The notes under the pieces were generated by a model. The model made no database searches. It saw only the letters and a program-made list of their open reading frames with translations, and had not been told where the DNA came from. Shown here one piece after another: positions 38,241 through 48,345 of a stretch of DNA of 64,000 nt (the stretch's first letter is position 1; each line of letters starts with the position of its first letter). The position numbers and the translations under genes were made by a program. Origin of the DNA: Aphidius gifuensis (lineage: Eukaryota > Arthropoda > Insecta > Hymenoptera > Braconidae); contig NC_057788.1 in the NCBI RefSeq assembly GCF_014905175.1, positions 19,252,154 to 19,316,153 on the forward strand, read 5' to 3'.

Positions 38241-39446
38241 CTCGTCATTTACAAATTTATTATTTTTTTTACATTGTGACATCGTCACACAACACTACAC
38301 ACAACTTACAATCACATACCCATACAACTGAAATCCTTTCTTTCTGTCTTCTCTCTTTTTTTTTTCTTACTATCCACTGTCTTAAAAACACGTATCTTTT
38401 TTTTTACTATCCACTGTCTATACACAACTTACAAACATGTCCTCTCTTTTCTTTCTTTTTTTTTTTTCTTACTATACACTGACTACACCCACACGACTTA
38501 ATTTTTTTTTTTTTTCTACCAATGCTATGTCTGTTGTCTGCAGCAACTCACGATGCGACGTTCATCGTGCGATGTCTCAACAGGTTGTGCCGGTTGGGGC
38601 ACAAAAATCACACGACGAAGCGTCGTCGGTTGTCGCACGTTTTTTTTTTTTTTTTTTTTCTACACACAGCATACACACCATTCACACAGCATAAACACCG
38701 ACCACACAACTTATATCCTTCCTTACTTTCCTTCACACACAAAACTAACTGTTGTTTTTTTTTTTTTCTTTTCTTTTTTTTCAACGCCTACACACACAAC
38801 TCAATTTTTTTTTCTTTCTTCTTTTCTTCTTCTTTTTTTTTTTTTCTAGACACTAATCACCGCTACTCACACACAATTTAATTTTTTTTCACTTAATCTT
38901 TTTTTTTTTTATTTTAGTATTAATTATTATTATTTATTATTTTTATTTTTTTTTTTATTTTTATTTTGTTTATTGTCTGCGGGCAACTCGCGACGCGATA
39001 ATCCTCGTGCGACGTCTCAACAGGTTGTGCAAGCGCGGTCAACTCGACGGCCATTGTCTCAAATACCGACGAAGCTTGAGGGTGGGAAAATTTAAATTTT
39101 AGAATGGGGGTTTTGTAGTTTTGTTGGGGGGTTAATAATTTTTTTTTTTTTTTTAATTTCGGGGGGTATTTGTGGGTTTAAAACAAAGTCTAATTTTATT
39201 ATTATTATTTTTTTTTTATTTATTATCATTATTTATTCTTTATATTTTTGATTTTTTTATAGGGTTTTCTTTCTTTTTTTTTTTTTTATAATTTCTTTTT
39301 TTTTTTATAGTTTTTGTTTTTATAGTTTTTTTTTTTATGTATTTTTTTTTTCTCTGCGGTATTAGCCTAATTTTTGCCTTGAACAGTTTTGGAGAAAAAA
39401 ATTCAAATATTTGTTTTTTTTTTTTATTTGAAAGTTTTTTTTTTTT
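38241..39446. other. Polypyrimidine-rich DNA with a duplicated GC-rich segment
   Basis: The plus strand is dominated by T with C, including many T runs over ten bases and TTTCTT tracts. Embedded are two related GC-rich segments, about 38530-38605 and 38978-39035, both with CAACTC-CGA-GCGA, TCGTGCGA and GTCTCAACAGGTTGTGC. Several overlapping open frames rich in Phe/Ser/His are artefacts of pyrimidine-rich sequence. No gene is supported. Confidence 0.6.
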
Positions 39447-39485
39447 GAAGTGAAACTTCTTTAGAATGGGTAGTTAAAAAAAAAA
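39447..39485 (+). repeat. GAAGTGAAACTTCTTT family, copy 3
   Basis: GAAGTGAAACTTCTTT is followed by AGAATGGGTAGTT and an A run, matching copy 1 at 360 in order and spacing. Confidence 0.65.
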
Positions 39486-39710
39486 ACAAAAGATGGGTGC
39501 AACGAAAGTAACGCAATGAAGCCATGAAGGTAGTCAATTATAATTAATTACCTTATATATTTATTTTTTGTTTTTTCCTATTTACTGTTTATTTCCTTGA
39601 CTACGATAGATTGAATTATCTTATTAAACATCAGACGAATATACAGGTAAGCAATATTAGAAAATTCTTTACATTTCGTCAAAAAAATAGTTTTATTGAG
39701 GATAAAATTG

Positions 39711-40760
39711 TAACGTGACATGTTACCTTCTCACTTAGTTTTAGAAATTAGCTCGGGTCGCGGATCAACTAACTTTACAGACAAAAAGGGGGACGGAAAA
39801 TTTTATTCTACGACGCTAAAACTTACCTAAAAAAACGTCACTAAAACTAACCAAATAACCAAATATCCAAATAGCCAAATAACCAAATACCAAATACCAA
39901 ATACCAAATAGCCAAATAATCACAAAAATCACAGAAATCACAGAAATCACGAAATCACGAAAATCCAATAATCCAATGAATCCAATGATGCTGATCCGTT
40001 CCTGAAAATATAATTCTAAAACTAAGTTGAGGGGTTTGCCTGGGTCGTTCAGTATGCTGGTTCGTGGAGAGAGGGCCGAGTAAAGAACGTTAAAATTAGG
40101 TTACTGAAAAGGTGAAATCAAGGGTAGCACAATAAAGTAATCAACAATACAATAATTATGGCACACAAACAACGAGATTATTTATTATAATAAAACAATT
40201 TAAGTATCAAAATTATTTCTAGTCGAAAATTATGTTTTATCGAAAATTATAAAATAATATTAAGTTGAACACAAATATAAAATTATGAGACCTGACTTCA
40301 AGTCATGGTCTTAACAATGAAAAATGATATATCAAAAAAGAATAATTAACTGACTAATTAATGAAAAACTAAGCAAGGCTGACCAACAGACTATACATGA
40401 AAATAAAGGGGATTTTTAGGAGAGGATGGCTCCTGCTCCTTGGGTTAGGTATGGATGGCTCCGATACCTGGGTGGGGATAAGACTATTCGAGGATCTGGG
40501 ATGGCTCCTCAAGAACCTCGAACTTATTAGTCGGGAGGCAGAAACCGAAGTGTCTATTCAGCTGGGTCGCCAGCTTAAATAGCAGAGAAATTTCCCTTTC
40601 CCCAACAATATTCCCCTTCTTATTTGGCCAGCCCCACCCGATAACATAATAATAATAAAATTGAATATAGTAATAATATATAAATTTAAGGTGGGCGAGT
40701 ACAACTCGTCACAAAATATATCGTCAGTTAGAACCAGGCTGTGCATTTTAACCTAAATTG
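39711..40760 (+). other. Possible LTR remnant with satellite-like short repeats
   Basis: TGTAACGTGACATGTTACC at about 39710 has the look of a Ty3/gypsy LTR start. It is followed by CCAAATA-type microsatellites (39857-39930), an AATCACAGA run and AATCCAATG words, and by a segment with GGATGGCTCC three times (40424, 40451, 40499). I could not find a matching end or a primer site. Two short open frames (40397-40582 plus, 40558-40746 minus) match nothing I know. Confidence 0.25.
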
Positions 40761-41624
40761 AATCGTATGAAAGCATATGATCTCGAAGCATTACCAACGT
40801 CAAATCAAAAAATGCATATATATTAGACCTGTCCAATAAAAAAGAATTTTTTTTTTTGTACCCTCCTGAGGTCTAAATTTGTTATTTATGATGACACGAA
40901 AAAAAAAAATAAAAAAATTTTTTTTTTAGGATTTTTTTTGAGCCTGCTCATCGGGTTTTTGTATTTTCCATTTGATTAATACGCGCGTATGGCTGTATAT
41001 CTTTGACTTTGCATAACTCAGTCAGTTTTAATCCTAGAAAGTTGATATTAGTCTCGTTTTGTAGCTTATGAAAATACCTTCAAATTGTCACTGTACATTT
41101 TTTTTGCTTTGGGCAAGCTAGTTTTGATTATTCACATAATAAAGATGCACGTGTATTACTTGAAGCAATGGATGAATTAGAAAACACGTGAAAATATAAA
41201 CACACATGTATCATTGAGTTGCTGACAATATATTGTATATAGAGAAAAACGATGTCATCTGTTGTATTATCTGGTTTTAGTTATGGTACTGAAATAAAGG
41301 ACAACCAGATAATTATTTAGTACTGGCAAATTTCACAACTGCACGCGTACTTTTTAAAGCTGGTTGTTCAGCACTTGAACTTGAAGTACTTTTAAAATTA
41401 CCAAGTAAAGTTATTGATATACAAGTATTGATGATTCACCAAGTTGTTACAATTAGAGTGTCCATATGTTTAAAAAAACTGTTTCATCCAGTACAGAAGT
41501 AGTGTTTGAAATTAATCAAATTTGTCGGGTGTATACATACGTGAACTATTTGTTATAAACCATAATTTATATTACAATCATATACTTAGTTCCTGTTATT
41601 GTTTACCCGGGAAAAACGGTTTGT
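40761..41624. other. Non-coding DNA, perhaps with a coding relic
   Basis: 40761-41110 is AT-rich without features. Between about 41120 and 41500 the plus strand has peptide-like stretches in changing frames, for example LVLANFTTARVLFKAGCSAL near 41325, with coding-like composition but frequent stops. I do not recognise the family; it may be a decayed exon. Confidence 0.35.
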
Positions 41625-41832
41625 GTACAACTATATACAATCATATACAACCATATATGATTGTATACAAACTCATACAGTTGTATATCGCCATTTTCTG
41701 TATACAAATTTATAAAGTTGTATACAGTTGTATACAACCACATATGGAATTTATAGATCAAATTCAAGAATGGTTGTATACAAACATAGATAGTTGTATA
41801 CAAACATAGATAGTTGTATACAAGTTTATATG
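41625..41832. repeat. Cluster of TTGTATACAA palindromes
   Basis: In about 210 bp, variants of TTGTATACAA or TATACAACNATATA occur about a dozen times, including two perfect tandem copies of a 20-bp unit (AGTTGTATACAAACATAGAT). Because the words are palindromic, both strands carry long open frames of Tyr/Ile/Gln-rich nonsense; these are not genes. Confidence 0.8.
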
Positions 41833-42575
41833 CCATGACTTTCGAAAATTCATTAATATTATAAAAAAAAAAAAATTGATAATTATTTAAACAATTTGAT
41901 CTTTTCGTTTATACATTTGATGATTTATTTGACCGGAAAAATTACACCATAAATACTTGACATTATCAGGACTTGAGAACACGGTATCTTCTAGTTTAAA
42001 CTCCAGAGCCTTACTTACCTAACCACGGCAGCTATTAAATAAATGAATCCAAGTATAATAAATACAACACAACCTCTATTGTTTGTGGCATCAAAAAAAA
42101 CAACAACAATGAAAATATTATAATTTATTTGTTAAACTGTCTTGGTTTTTTTATTTTTTTGATTTTTTATAAACATGCTCCACATATATTTATTAGTATT
42201 TACAACAATATGAAAAATAGTATGTCAAAACAGTATGTTAGAGAGAGAGGATCTTATAATAGAGATTGCGTGTTAGAAAGAAAAGCAAAACAGCTCGATG
42301 GCGCGTTGTTGATTGGTTGAAAAAAATAAGGCTGCGCAGAACGTGACGAAAAAAGCATGGACTACTGCCATACCTGTAGTACTTCTACCATGCTACCTAT
42401 CACTAACATCGTACTATAACCGACTTAACGACTAACGCCGGTTAACATGGACCGATTTTTATTCTGCTTGTATTGACTATATGCCAAAGGTTTGCCTATC
42501 CTTTTTTTAATTGACGAAAATTCAGATGATTATGGCAAATGGCTGAGAAATTAATTCAGATTACGAATTTATTTA
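41833..42575. other. Non-coding DNA
   Basis: No gene or repeat is recognised. A short plus-strand frame at 42129-42320 has no known domain. Confidence 0.5.
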
Positions 42576-42668
42576 TTTGGTCACATCCTTTTCTTAGCAA
42601 CATTTGCCATAATTAATTAATAAAAAAGCTATTGCCAAATATTGCTGAGGAAAGAATGTATAACCAAA
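42576..42668. mobile_element. Miniature TTTGGTTACAT element, copy A
   Basis: A 93-bp unit with ends TTTGGTCACATCCTTTTC and GAAAGAATGTATAACCAAA, which are imperfect inverted repeats, and a central AAAAAAGCTATTG. Copy B lies at 43388-43479. It is one of the smallest hairpin MITEs in the window. Confidence 0.7.
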
Positions 42669-42775
42669 TATATTATTTCCTAGTCTAAATGAATTCTTTA
42701 GCTATTTTAGACAATAATTTCAATTTATGATAGGAGATATTGCTAAGGAATTAATTTAGACTAGGAATTAATATA

Positions 42776-43385
42776 CCGAGTGTCCCATTTTAATTTATCA
42801 ATGGATTTTTTTCGAAAAATATAGCTCAAATTGTAAAATGTTTCAAGTAAAAGTTGTAGGGTTTGGAGAGGGACGAAGAAAAAAAAAAAAAAAAATCGAA
42901 AAATCCAAAATGGCGGAGTTTCCGGTATAAAAATAGTTTTTTAAATTGGATACTGCATTTTTTTTTGAAACAAAACATTTTCTACATCAAAACTAACACT
43001 TTTTATTTAAAAAATTTTTCGATAAAATCACTTTTTTTTCGGGCCGATTTTATCTGTTTATGGATTTTCCTGAAAAAATATGGCTTTTTTGCCATTCATA
43101 AACGGAGAAAATCGGGCCGAAAAAAAAGTCATTTTATCTAAAAATTTTTCGAATAAAAAGTGTTAGTTTTGATATAGAAAACGTTTTGGTGAAAAAAAAA
43201 AATGCAGTATCCATTTAAAAAAACTATGTTTATACTGGAAACTAGCCATTTCGGATTTTTCGAATTTTTTTTTTTTTTTTTTCTCCGTCCCCCTCCAAAC
43301 CCTACAACTTTTACCTGAAACATTTTACAATTTGAGCCATATTTTTTTAAGAAAATTCATTGATAAATTAAAATGGGACTCTCGG
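42776..43385. mobile_element. 610-bp palindromic MITE with TA target duplication
   Basis: The ends CCGAGTGTCCCATTTTAAT and ATTAAAATGGGACTCTCGG are flanked by TA on each side (42774-42775 and 43386-43387). The two halves are reverse complements nearly to the centre near 43080; matched blocks include GTTGTAGGGTTTGGAG against CTCCAAACCCTACAAC and GGGCCGATTTTATC against its partner. TA duplication suggests mobilisation by a Tc1/mariner-type transposase. The two short frames here are mirror images and not genes. Confidence 0.88.
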
Positions 43386-43387
43386 TA

Positions 43388-43479
43388 TTTGGTTACATTC
43401 TTTCCCTAGATACATCCCTAGATAATTTATTAATCAAAAAGCTATTGGTGACTGTTGCTAGAGATTGGATGTAACCAAA
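43388..43479. mobile_element. Miniature TTTGGTTACAT element, copy B
   Basis: TTTGGTTACATTCTTTCCC at the left and GGATGTAACCAAA at the right, with the same central AAAAAGCTATTGG as copy A. It begins immediately after the TA duplication of the 610-bp MITE, so the MITE inserted at its edge. Confidence 0.7.
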
Positions 43480-43799
43480 TAAATTATTTCATTATCTAGA
43501 TCAATTTCTCTGCAATATTTTCTATAATACAATAGAATCATTGTGGCAAATTAATTGTATCTTCAATAGACTTCGATGACACAATTTTTCAGCGACAACG
43601 CCAGAAGACAGAAACTGTTTTGATTTTGTAATGATTCATTCTTCATCTATATCACTTTTAAAATATTTTGTCTTTTATATTATTATCCACAACAATTTTT
43701 ATTTAAAAAAAAAAACAATTTCAATATATTCTGGCGGTTTTGCTTGTTATATATATTATTGTTACACCTAACAAATGATTTTTTTTTATATATTATATC

Positions 43800-43863
43800 G
43801 ATAAAAATAGGGCGCAAAATATAATTTTGCCCAGAGCGCAAAAATTCCTTGTTACGGCACTGA
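43800..43863 (-). mobile_element. One end of a hAT-like MITE
   Basis: On the minus strand CAGTGCCGTAACAAGGAA, then TTTTTGCGC and AAATTATATTTTGCGCCC, has the look of a hAT-type terminal repeat. The matching other end was not found, so the copy is partial. It cuts off the 3' end of the Noc3-like relic. The bases before it (43480-43799) hold nothing recognisable. Confidence 0.45.
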
Positions 43864-43889
43864 ATGAAAGTATATGTTGTTGATGGCTC

Positions 43890-44270
43890 ATTAATTTTTT
43901 TTTGTGTCATTTCATCATCACGTTCTTTATCAAGATCAATATCTTTTATTCTCAATGACAATAATACTTTAACAAGTTCAGTATGAACCAAGTGACCAAT
44001 TAATTTAATATATTGGTTTAATTTACGAATAATAACAAGTGATAATTTACAACGTTTATTATTTTTAAATATATTTTTTACACAATTAAATACTTTTTCA
44101 CGAACTGATGGACGTTTATTGTCCAAAAATGATACCAAAAAATTAGCTAAATTTGTTGGATAGTTGAAATAAAATATGGATGTGTTACTAAAAGATCACT
44201 AATACTTGTTTATGTCATTTCAGACAGAGTTATTTCTGGTAATGTTAAATACTCTTCTGTCACCTTCTTT
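43890..44270 (-). pseudogene. Fragment of a Noc3-like nucleolar complex protein gene
   Basis: About 100 codons resemble the central part of Noc3 (nucleolar complex protein 3), which in eukaryotes works in pre-60S ribosome export and replication licensing. Visible are a helical-repeat stretch with SVREKVFNCVKNIFKNNKR, then KLSLVIIRKLNQYIK, then VKVLLSLRIKDIDLDKERDD. Further upstream, EEYLTLPEITLSEM is cut by an in-frame stop and a frame change between HPYF and NYPTN. After QKK the reading runs straight into the hAT-like MITE end. A full Noc3 would have hundreds more residues, so this is a truncated, decayed copy. The family assignment is from memory of its conserved LRIK(D/E) region. Confidence 0.55.
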
Positions 44271-44579
44271 TTTTCTCAGCTTATGACATGTTACTCAATT
44301 TAATGGACGTATTCTATTTTGTATAATTAAATCTTTTTCTTAATCATTTGTTGTTTGTGGACTCATGTAGGTAGATTAAATATGATAAATTTGATATACT
44401 TTTAGTACTTGTGTTACTTGTCCAGATGGTAATGTAATATTGCTTGACGGTGGCAATACTTGTAATTGAAATATCTGCATTAAACAAAATTAAATTAAAA
44501 AATATATTTCACCAATAATAATGTAAAATTTAATAAATTAAAACATTTTTTTGCAACAGCAGCTTGAAATAAAAAATAA

Positions 44580-44890
44580 GTTAATGTTGTATCATTTGAA
44601 TCAACTACCAACATATTGACTTCCAATGTATTTGGTGTTTCAAATGGTTTTTTCCAAAAATTACTCAAATAATATACATATATTTTTCAAATGATATTTA
44701 CAAAATTAATTTACGATCCAGTAATTGCAAAAAGATTTTTATCTGTAGACACATTAACTGGTAAATCATCTTGAATACAATTGAGCTCTTTATGTAATTC
44801 TTGATTAAGTCCAAAGTATTCTTTAAACCATGCTCAAGTGTTTCTTTTAATCCTGGAACTCCAGCTGAAAATACTTTTCCCAACAACTAT
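44580..44890 (-). pseudogene. Unrecognised decayed coding fragment
   Basis: Peptide-like stretches on the minus strand include FSAGVPGLKETLEHGLK, then after a frame change LPVNVSTDKNLFAITGS, a stop, and then FWKKPFETPNTLEVNMLVVD. Composition is coding-like, unlike the AT-rich flanks (44271-44579 and 44891-45093, which show nothing). I do not recognise the family. A transposon-derived open frame is plausible. Confidence 0.4.
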
Positions 44891-45093
44891 CTTTTTTTTT
44901 TGTAAATATCAATTATGCTTTAAATATATATTAACGCAACGGAAAAATCTGATTTTTTTTTTTTCAAAAAAGCTTGACATCGATTTATGGGATCATTACC
45001 AAACCTCAGCATCCTCATTCAACTCTATCATATTTTAATTAAATTTCTAATAGATTCGCGACGGAAGGGGACAAAATATTTGATGTATAATAA

Positions 45094-45186
45094 GGCACGG
45101 TAGTAGTAGTTAATCTCATCTCACACATATTCTCATCAACACACATACATTTCTTTCTCATACTTGACTCGAGGCACTACCGTGCC
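45094..45186. mobile_element. 93-bp hairpin element with GGCACGGTAGT ends
   Basis: GGCACGGTAGT at the left and ACTACCGTGCC at the right are perfect 11-bp inverted repeats around a CA-rich loop. No target duplication is evident. Confidence 0.6.
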
Positions 45187-45368
45187 TCTTGATACATAAA
45201 ATAAAAAGTATACATAAAATAGTAATAGAAGTGTTCGGCTGACTAGTTGTTCAATAAATAAATATTTATATAAAATTTCATTCTGTGTTAAGTTTTTTAA
45301 TTAGAATTTCATTTACATAGAACCTTAATATTATAACTAATCAATGAATTAAAAAATTTCTATCATAA

Positions 45369-45369
45369 T

Positions 45370-45400
<31 letters not shown>

Positions 45401-45401
45401 G
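45369..45401. repeat. TTTA microsatellite
   Basis: About eight uninterrupted copies of TTTA. Confidence 0.95.
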
Positions 45402-45567
45402 TTAACACATACATGCCCTTGACATTACGTACTTATGGGCTACATAAGTCATAATTGTTAATGACTGAATGAACATAATAGTTCACTCGGAAGGGGAGCG
45501 AAAAGACAACTAGTCAAAAATATATTAATGCAGCGAGAGATCTTTCAATTACTATTTATTAGAATTA

Positions 45568-45587
45568 CTAAAGAAGTTTCACTCCCC
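45568..45587 (-). repeat. GAAGTGAAACTTCTTT family, copy on minus strand
   Basis: The minus strand reads GGGGAGTGAAACTTCTTT, preceded by ACGCACA. The copy at 8641 is likewise preceded by ACGCGCGGG. Confidence 0.5.
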
Positions 45588-45623
45588 TGTGCGTACAATA
45601 ACACACATCTTTTTTTTTTTTTA

Positions 45624-45745
45624 ACTTTTTGTTGTGATTTTTTTTATCGTGATTTTTTTCATCGTGATTTTATTTGTCGAAATTTGTTTTGTCGTGATTT
45701 TTTATGTCAATTTTTTTTTTGAATTTTTTTTTTGTCGTGAAATCG
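45624..45745. repeat. Tandem TCGTGATTTTTTT minisatellite
   Basis: About six imperfect copies of a unit of about 18 bp. The frame across it reads as repeated Arg-Asp-Phe-Phe, an artefact. Confidence 0.7.
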
Positions 45746-45799
45746 AATTCTCTATTTCAATTTTGAGTTGAGTTATTCATTGCCTAATTTTTCTGAATT

Positions 45800-46578
45800 G
45801 TTGAAAAATTGATTAAAAATAATATAACTCTCAGGATGCTGAAGATAGAAACATTGTATTAGGCTCAATCAAAAGTTCTTAAAAAGCTTTGTTGTAGGAA
45901 ATGTGGGTTATTTTTTGGCCTTAAATGGTTTTTGAGAAAAGAAATCAAATATTTGATATTTTTAATTTATTTTAAAGGTTTTTTTATTCTTCAAAAACTA
46001 TTGAAGATGTAGGAAAAAACCCACAATGCGGGCGATGAAGTTTTTTGAGATGCAAAATATGAGCCTAATACGATGTCTTTATTCTAATTTTTGGTCAAGT
46101 TATTTAATATCTATTTTTTTTTAATTTGTTAAAATCCGTTATATCTTTCGGGATAATGAAAATGGAGACATCAAACTAGGCTTAAATGAAAGGCCTCACA
46201 AAGCTTCATTATGGGATATTTAACTTTTTCTTTGGCCTTGAATAGTTTCTGAGAAAAAAAATGAAATATTTGATTTTTTAAATTTATTTTAAAGGTTTTT
46301 TTATTCTTCAAAAACTATTGAAGATGTAGGAAAAAACCCACAATGCGGGCGATAGAGTTTTTTGAAACGCAAAAAATGAGCCTAATACGAAGTCTTTATT
46401 CTCATTTTTGGTCAAGTTATTCGATTTCTAATTTTTTCAAATTTGTTTAAAACGGTTATAACTTTCGGGATAATGAAGATAGAGACATGAAACTAGGCTT
46501 CAATGAAAGGCCTCATGAAGCTTCATTATGGGATATTTGGCTTTTTTTTCGGCCTTGAATAGTTTCTGAAAAATAATT
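45800..46578. repeat. 317-bp tandem repeat, about 2.4 copies
   Basis: AAAGGTTTTTTTATTCTTCA starts at 45974 and again at 46291; flanking blocks (GGATAATGAA, AGGCCTCA-AAGCTTCATTATGGGATATTT) recur with the same spacing. Each unit is itself partly palindromic: the half with AAAACTATTGAAGATG mirrors the half with CCTTGAATAGTTTCTGA. Divergence among copies is around one base in ten by eye. Confidence 0.8.
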
Positions 46579-46744
46579 TTATTTATTATTGTTATTATTA
46601 TTATAAGAATTACTTTATTATGAATTTATTAACTATTTCATTTTTTAAGAAATATAATAATAGTTACTACAATTGATTAAATATAAAAAGATAAAAGAGT
46701 AAAAAATGTATTAAATATATATTAATTTTGATGACAGGACTATC

Positions 46745-48019
46745 CATTTTTTGAAATAAATACAAGCTGCTCTACACGATCTGATCGAAATGAACAACGA
46801 CGATCTTCAACAGTCTCTCCACTTGCAGAGAAGTTTCTCGCTTTCAGTTGATGTGCAAGGGATGGCTAAATATTTTTAAGCCAAACGTGACATTTGTGAA
46901 TATTCTGAGTGTTTGTTATCCACCACTCCAATGGGCAGTCAGAAATAGGGTTGATCCTTGGTTCATTTAAATAGGCTGCAATTTCATTATTAACTGATAT
47001 TTTAATTACAGCAGACGTTGATCTTGGCACCAGGGGTTGTAATCAAATTTCCCAAAATCTTTTGGTATCTATAAAATAATTACTCAATACAAACAAGTCA
47101 TCAATAAATTTATATAAATTACGAAATCAATGATCATGAAAAATTCAAAAAAAAAGCCTTAAAAATATTTTTGATTCATTTAAAGAAGTAAAATGTACAG
47201 GTAAATAAATAAATAGAAAAGTCAAAAAAATAAATGAAAAAATAAAATTTTCATTGGACACATTAATAGATAAATAAACAAATTATTCAATTAAATGAAT
47301 AATCAAAAAATAATAGAGTAGTACATCAACAATTAAATAAATAAATGATTTGTAGAGATAAAATTAAAAAAAATTGAATAACATACTATTATTTCGACTC
47401 TCACGGTTACTTGAGTGATGACTACACCTGCTTTGACTCCCATGAAATGAGACATTTTCGGTTGCAGGGACCAACTCATTTAACAACGAATCTTCAATAT
47501 TTTCTGTCGTATTTGTCGAGAAAAAAAATTTTTGTACCTGGGATCCAAGAATGTTGCTTTTTGACTCAGATCGTCAACTATTTCTGGAAAACGTGCTTCA
47601 ATACTCTCGATCAAGTTTTCAGCAAGCTCATTCGGTATTTGAGAGACATTTTCCTTGATAGACCCCAGAGTTTTTTTCATTATTTCAGTTAGAGGGATTA
47701 CCATTGAAAGAGTGGGGTAGTTGATCCCAGATGCCATTACTGTAGCTTCGTATAATGGAGTTGATATTCCTAAAATTTTTTCCAACAGTGAAAAATCATG
47801 TCGAGACAGTTGGTGTTAAAACTCCAATTCAAATAGAGTCGATCGAACATATTTTTTTAGCTTAACTATTTTTTTTAACATCAAATATTCAGTATTCCAG
47901 CGTGTATCCACCATCTGAACCAACACCAAAGGATTCTTTACTGCTTGATCTTGTTGTTTGTCCAGTAAAATTTTCCTTGCTGTTGAAGAATGATTGAAAA
48001 AACCAATTACCTTGCGTGC
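46745..48019 (-). pseudogene. Decayed hAT (BED/ZBED-type) transposase, C-terminal part
   Basis: The protein would cut and join DNA ends of a hAT transposon. Minus-strand segments in order: 47800-48019 with FFNHSSTARKILLDKQQ and VDTRWNTEYLMLKKIVKL; one in-frame TAA; 47480-47785 with SMVIPLTEIMKKTL and KATFLDPRYK, the typical block before the C-terminal domain; a frame change at an A/T run near 47520; then a segment ending at a splice-donor-like GTATGT (47390); and 46745-47040 with CPLEWWITNTQ, IPCTSTESE in another frame, and FSASGETVEDRRC, the hAT dimerisation region. An acceptor-like TTTTCAATAG precedes 48019. The BED finger and the N-terminal catalytic part are missing. Confidence 0.82.
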
Positions 48020-48345
48020 CTATTGAAAATTTAATATTTTAAAATAAATATATATATATATTTATTCTACTATTACGAGCAAACCTTATTATTTATATAT
48101 ATATATATATATAAATATAAGTTTCAAAAAAAAATTTCATTGAAATGAAATAAATTTATATTTTCCATTACGATAATTTTTTTATTGTTCTTCAATATTT
48201 TCAAGTTTTACACTAATTTATTTTTTTAATTGTTAGTATTTTCCTCTTCCATTTCAAGAATAATATTTTTCTGTAAAAAATGAATATATATATAAATATT
48301 TTGTTTTTTTATTGTTAAAATTTTCGAGTTGCTCATGTATAATCA

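Noticed and set aside
38210..38881. Phe/Ser/His-rich small proteins
   Set aside because: They are translations of a T/C-rich tract in overlapping frames.
41522..41836. Tyr/Ile/Gln-rich proteins on both strands
   Set aside because: Both frames come from the TTGTATACAA palindromes.
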